Assembly: GCA_902796095.1 (NCBI GenBank)
Contig: CADBNP010000361.1
Span: forward strand, 1 to 8,933
DNA length: 8,933 nt
DNA from: an uncultured Aeromonadales bacterium
GTDB taxonomy: Bacteria; Pseudomonadota; Gammaproteobacteria; Enterobacterales; Succinivibrionaceae
Reading direction: 5' to 3'
Shown here: one piece after another, positions 7,101 to 8,933 of the stretch
Layout: each line of letters starts with the position of its first letter
How positions within the stretch are numbered: the first letter of the stretch is position 1
Program-made: the position numbers and the translations under genes
Notes under the pieces: generated by a model
Told to the model about the DNA's origin: nothing
Databases searched by the model: none
The model's input: only the letters and a program-made list of their open reading frames with translations

Positions 7101-8369
7101 GAGAGACTGCGGAAGGGATGCGGAGATCAGACACCGTCGGCAGTGCCGGAGATACCGAAATTTACCGAAGAAATGAAGAAAACCCATACTCTGCTGGTTC
7201 CTCAGATGTCGCCGGTTCATTTCCAGTTTATGGAGACCGCCTTTGAGGCTGAAGGGTATAAGATCCGGCTTCTTCCATCCTTTGATCACGATGCGGTGGA
7301 GACCGGCATCAGATATGTCAATAATGATGCCTGCTTCCCTGCAATTGCTGTTGTCGGTCAGCTGATCCAGGCTCTTCAGTCCGGTAATTTTGATCTTCAC
7401 CGGGTGGCTCTGCTTATTTCTCAGACAGGCGGCGGATGCCGGGCCACCAACTATGTCGGTTTTCTGCGAAAGGCTCTTAATGATTCCGGCATGGGGTATA
7501 TCCCTATTATTCCAATATCAACCAATGTGGATCCGAACAGTCCCGGTTTCAAAATGTCCAAACTGATGGTAAAGCGGGTTCTTATCGGCATGCAGTATGG
7601 CGATATGCTGGCAAGGATGATTAATCGCATGGAGCCGTATGAGAAGGTTCCCGGCTCTGTCAGAGAGATGGAAAGAAAGTGGGCTGTAAGGATCAAGGAG
7701 AATCTGCGGAATCCGAGTCTGATCCGTTTTAATGCCAATGTGTGGAAGATGGTTCGGGATTTTGATCGCATTGAGTTAGTTTCAGAGGAGAGACGTCCGC
7801 GGGTGGGCATTGTTGGTGAAATTCTTCTCAAGTATCATCCTGATGCAAATCACCATGTGGCAGATCTGATCCGTTCTGAAAACTGCGAGGTTGTTTCTAC
7901 AGACATCCAGACTTTTTTCCTCTACTGCATGTATGATCACGTTTTCAACTATCAGTATCTGGACGGAAGCAGGAAAAACAGCCGCACAGCAAATTTTGCA
8001 ATCAGACTTGTGGAGTTTCTTTCTCTCTCCCAGCGCATGGCGCTCCGTTCCAGCAGACACTTTGACGCTCCGGTAAAGCTGAAGGAGCTCAGGCGGGAGG
8101 TCAGGGATATTGTTTCACTGGGACATCAGTCCGGTGAAGGATGGCTGCTGGCTGCCGAAATGGCCCATATGCTGGATCAGGGTATACGGAACATACTCTG
8201 CATACAGCCTTTCGGATGTCTGCCAAACCACATTACCGGAAAGGGACTTATTAAAACGTTCCGCAGACTGTATCCGGATGCCAATATTACCGCACTTGAC
8301 TATGATCCGGGAACAAGTGAGACTAATCAGATTAACCGCATCAAACTGATGCTGAGCAATGCCAGGTAG
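4140..8369 (+). CDS. Giant acyl-CoA dehydratase activase-related protein (two activase domains plus two HgdB-like modules)
   Basis: A 1409-residue cytosolic protein (GTG start). Domains in order: activase/BcrAD_BadFG ATPase I (about 14-265) with phosphate loop DVGSTT (17-22), Cys132 in NETCAGGTG and Cys171 in SRCGVF. ATPase II (about 326-590) has DSGSTT (331-336), Cys451 in NEACSAGCG and Cys490 in TRCTVF. A linker carries Cys612, Cys615, Cys619 and Cys638. DUF2229/HgdB-like module A (about 675-960) has Cys727 (CYPA), Cys752 (MPC) and Cys940 (FGC). A related module B (about 1016-1380) has Cys1065 (CFPA), Cys1100 (GGGC) and Cys1360 (FGC). In known systems the activase dimer holds one [4Fe-4S] cluster between subunits and uses ATP to push one low-potential electron onto an Fe-S dehydratase or reductase. 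All those parts seem to be in one chain here. The substrate is unknown and no pathway genes are adjacent. The family is typical of anaerobes. Family assignment is firm; the reaction is not known. Confidence 0.9.
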   Translation: MQVIESEKLASVFAGFDVGSTTVKAVAVSTNGEILYRNYQRHFSRVRETAAVILEDIYNRFSGYDIALGFTGSGALSLAGDAGIRFFQEVIACNHVIRERYPDADAVIELGGEDAKLTFMGASLDQRMNETCAGGTGAFIDQMASFLRTDAMGLNELALKHRSIYPIASRCGVFAKTDIMPLINDGCPREDIAASILQAVVNQTISGLARDRTIEGKVVFLGGPIYFLSALRQLFTETLKKLTEAVFPEDGQYFVAIGTALMLKKCSPGADDIGRVIDLLKSDAGTDTIARLPPLFADRQEYRQFIQKHKNASVIRRSLAGAHGRAWLGIDSGSTTIKACLVSDSGELLYEYYGSNKGNPLHAALNILKEIYETKSSDLEIAGGAATGYGSALLTAALHLDYDEVETVAHFTAARFFDPDVSFIMDIGGQDIKCLYIRNGAIHRIQLNEACSAGCGSFIENFAGSLNMSLRDFIERALFARAPVDLGTRCTVFMNSKVKEAQKEGVDVADIAAGLSYSVIRNACYKVMKLTDTAKLGSHVVVQGGAFLNDTLLRVLENHLGIPVTRPEISGLMGAFGAALIARDRADPERKTSLIGLNEIASFSVKTASVRCGRCSNACLLTISKFADHRRFITGNRCEKGGDHRVPSALNLFSFREKRLFDDYRPLEPDEAFRGVIGIPRALNIYENYPLWFTVFTNLGFRVVLSEPSTKKLFYRGYDSIPSQSVCYPAKLAHGHVVSLIEKGVKNIFMPCISHEKIREGSACGDFNCPVVAGYPELLAKNISAVEEENINFIHEFLPLDETVLPLRLSRIPLFSSISKNEIAAAVKAGLEELENFRRDIRKAGEQALEDLKATGRLGIILAGHPYHTDPEIHHGIADFIASTGTAVLTADSVSHLTDDPDSLRVINQWAYHSRMYRAGELLSAYDNNISVLQLVSFGCGLDAVTSDQMEELLERNHRLYAQIKIDEGMNLGPARIRVRSLIAAMKERLRKGCGDQTPSAVPEIPKFTEEMKKTHTLLVPQMSPVHFQFMETAFEAEGYKIRLLPSFDHDAVETGIRYVNNDACFPAIAVVGQLIQALQSGNFDLHRVALLISQTGGGCRATNYVGFLRKALNDSGMGYIPIIPISTNVDPNSPGFKMSKLMVKRVLIGMQYGDMLARMINRMEPYEKVPGSVREMERKWAVRIKENLRNPSLIRFNANVWKMVRDFDRIELVSEERRPRVGIVGEILLKYHPDANHHVADLIRSENCEVVSTDIQTFFLYCMYDHVFNYQYLDGSRKNSRTANFAIRLVEFLSLSQRMALRSSRHFDAPVKLKELRREVRDIVSLGHQSGEGWLLAAEMAHMLDQGIRNILCIQPFGCLPNHITGKGLIKTFRRLYPDANITALDYDPGTSETNQINRIKLMLSNAR

Positions 8370-8384
8370 TGTATCGGGGTTAAA

Positions 8385-8933
8385 TTATGCCTGCTCTGTT
8401 TTAAGAACGGCATCCCTTGCCCTGATAATAACCTCAATGCCGGCGCCGGCTCTTACAGCCTCCTGACTCAGAATTCTTCTGAAGTTGCGGGCACCGGGCA
8501 GTCCGGTATAGAGATCAAGAATATGGCGGGTAATATGACTGAGTTTTCCGCCGTTTTTTACATATCGTTCGGCATACGGAAGAAGAAGCTCGATTACCTC
8601 GTCTCTGGTTTCAACCGGATTTTTTTCTTCCTTGAAAATATCAGTGTCCACCCGGCTCAGCATAAACGGATCCTGATATGCGGCTCTGCCCACCATAACT
8701 CCGTCAACCTTTTTGAGGTGCTCGCCAGCCTGTTTCAGATTTGTTATTCCTCCGTTAACTGATATAAAAAGATCCGGAAAATCTCTTTTAACCCGGTAGA
8801 CTCTTTCGTAGTCAAGTGGAGGAATGTCTCTGTTTTCTTTTGGGGAAAGCCCTTCAAGCCATGCTTTTCTTGCATGGATAATCAGGTGATCACAACCGGC
8901 ATCCCTCTGAGTTTCAATAAATTCTGAGAGAAA
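8385..8933 (-). CDS. dusA: tRNA-dihydrouridine synthase A, C-terminal part (runs off the right edge)
   Basis: The frame stays open from the stop (TAA, complement of 8385-8387) to the window edge, giving the last 182 residues of a protein usually about 330 long. DusA is an FMN enzyme that uses NADPH to reduce uridines in the tRNA D-loop (U20/U20a in E. coli). Visible family motifs are AGCDHLIIHARKAWLEGLSP, then KENRDIPPLDYERV and FPDLFISVNGG (with the flavin-phosphate-binding GG), then DGVMVGRAAYQDP, and the helical C-terminal ITRHILDLYTGLPGARNFRR. These follow E. coli DusA closely and separate it from DusB and DusC. The catalytic cysteine and the start lie outside the window. The internal Met at 8694-8696 is the M of MVGR and not a start. 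The gene converges on the activase-like gene with a 15-base gap, and no clear shared terminator is visible. Confidence 0.96.
   Translation of the reverse strand, partial: FLSEFIETQRDAGCDHLIIHARKAWLEGLSPKENRDIPPLDYERVYRVKRDFPDLFISVNGGITNLKQAGEHLKKVDGVMVGRAAYQDPFMLSRVDTDIFKEEKNPVETRDEVIELLLPYAERYVKNGGKLSHITRHILDLYTGLPGARNFRRILSQEAVRAGAGIEVIIRARDAVLKTEQA

Noticed and set aside
7451..7831. 126-codon minus-strand frame, with others at 6978-7400 and 6344-6718
   Set aside because: All lie antisense within the continuous 1409-residue gene and have low-complexity, motif-free products.
8385..8696. A complete 103-residue minus-strand gene starting at 8696
   Set aside because: The frame continues upstream to the window edge with clear DusA motifs, so the Met at 8696 is internal to a longer, cut gene.
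8523..8762. 79-codon plus-strand frame near the right edge
   Set aside because: Antisense to the conserved C-terminal part of dusA; no recognisable product.

Overview
The window looks like chromosomal DNA from a gammaproteobacterium, probably an anaerobic one. EttA and the visible part of DusA follow the E. coli proteins, as I remember them, almost motif for motif. Between them lies a very long oxygen-sensitive-type ATPase/iron-sulfur protein more usual in strict anaerobes such as Clostridia and Bacteroidetes. A gut or rumen anaerobe of the Succinivibrionaceae type (Aeromonadales) would fit. That placement is inference, not something the sequence proves.

Layout, left to right: (1) 50-1198 (+), a HAD-fold protein with an unrecognised C-terminal half and lower G+C than its neighbours in sampled blocks. 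(2) 1199-1650, an A+T-rich intergenic stretch of 452 bases with no gene. It holds a notable 15-bp inverted repeat (1383-1399 with 1439-1453). (3) 1651-3315 (+), ettA, the ABC-F translation factor. (4) 3329-3895 (+), a small lipoprotein of DUF4136-like pattern, whose ribosome site overlaps the ettA stop codon. (5) A probable Rho-independent terminator at 3950-3976. (6) 4140-8369 (+), a 1409-residue protein of the '2-hydroxyacyl-CoA dehydratase activase-related' family, starting at a non-ATG codon. (7) 8385 to the right edge (-), the C-terminal half of dusA, convergent with gene 6 and only 15 bases from it.

The most interesting object is the giant protein. By eye it is two tandem activase (ASKHA ATPase) domains, a four-cysteine linker, and then two mutually similar modules. 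Each of those modules carries three matched cysteines and resembles half of an HgdA/HgdB-type dehydratase. One chain therefore seems to hold the equivalent of an activator dimer plus its two-subunit Fe-S partner, a self-contained ATP-driven low-potential electron machine. The family itself is known from genome annotation. As far as I know its reaction is not established, and nothing nearby (no CoA transferase, acyl-CoA dehydrogenase or ferredoxin gene) points to a substrate. The other genes are translation and envelope housekeeping. No tRNA, rRNA, CRISPR array, insertion sequence or phage gene is visible.
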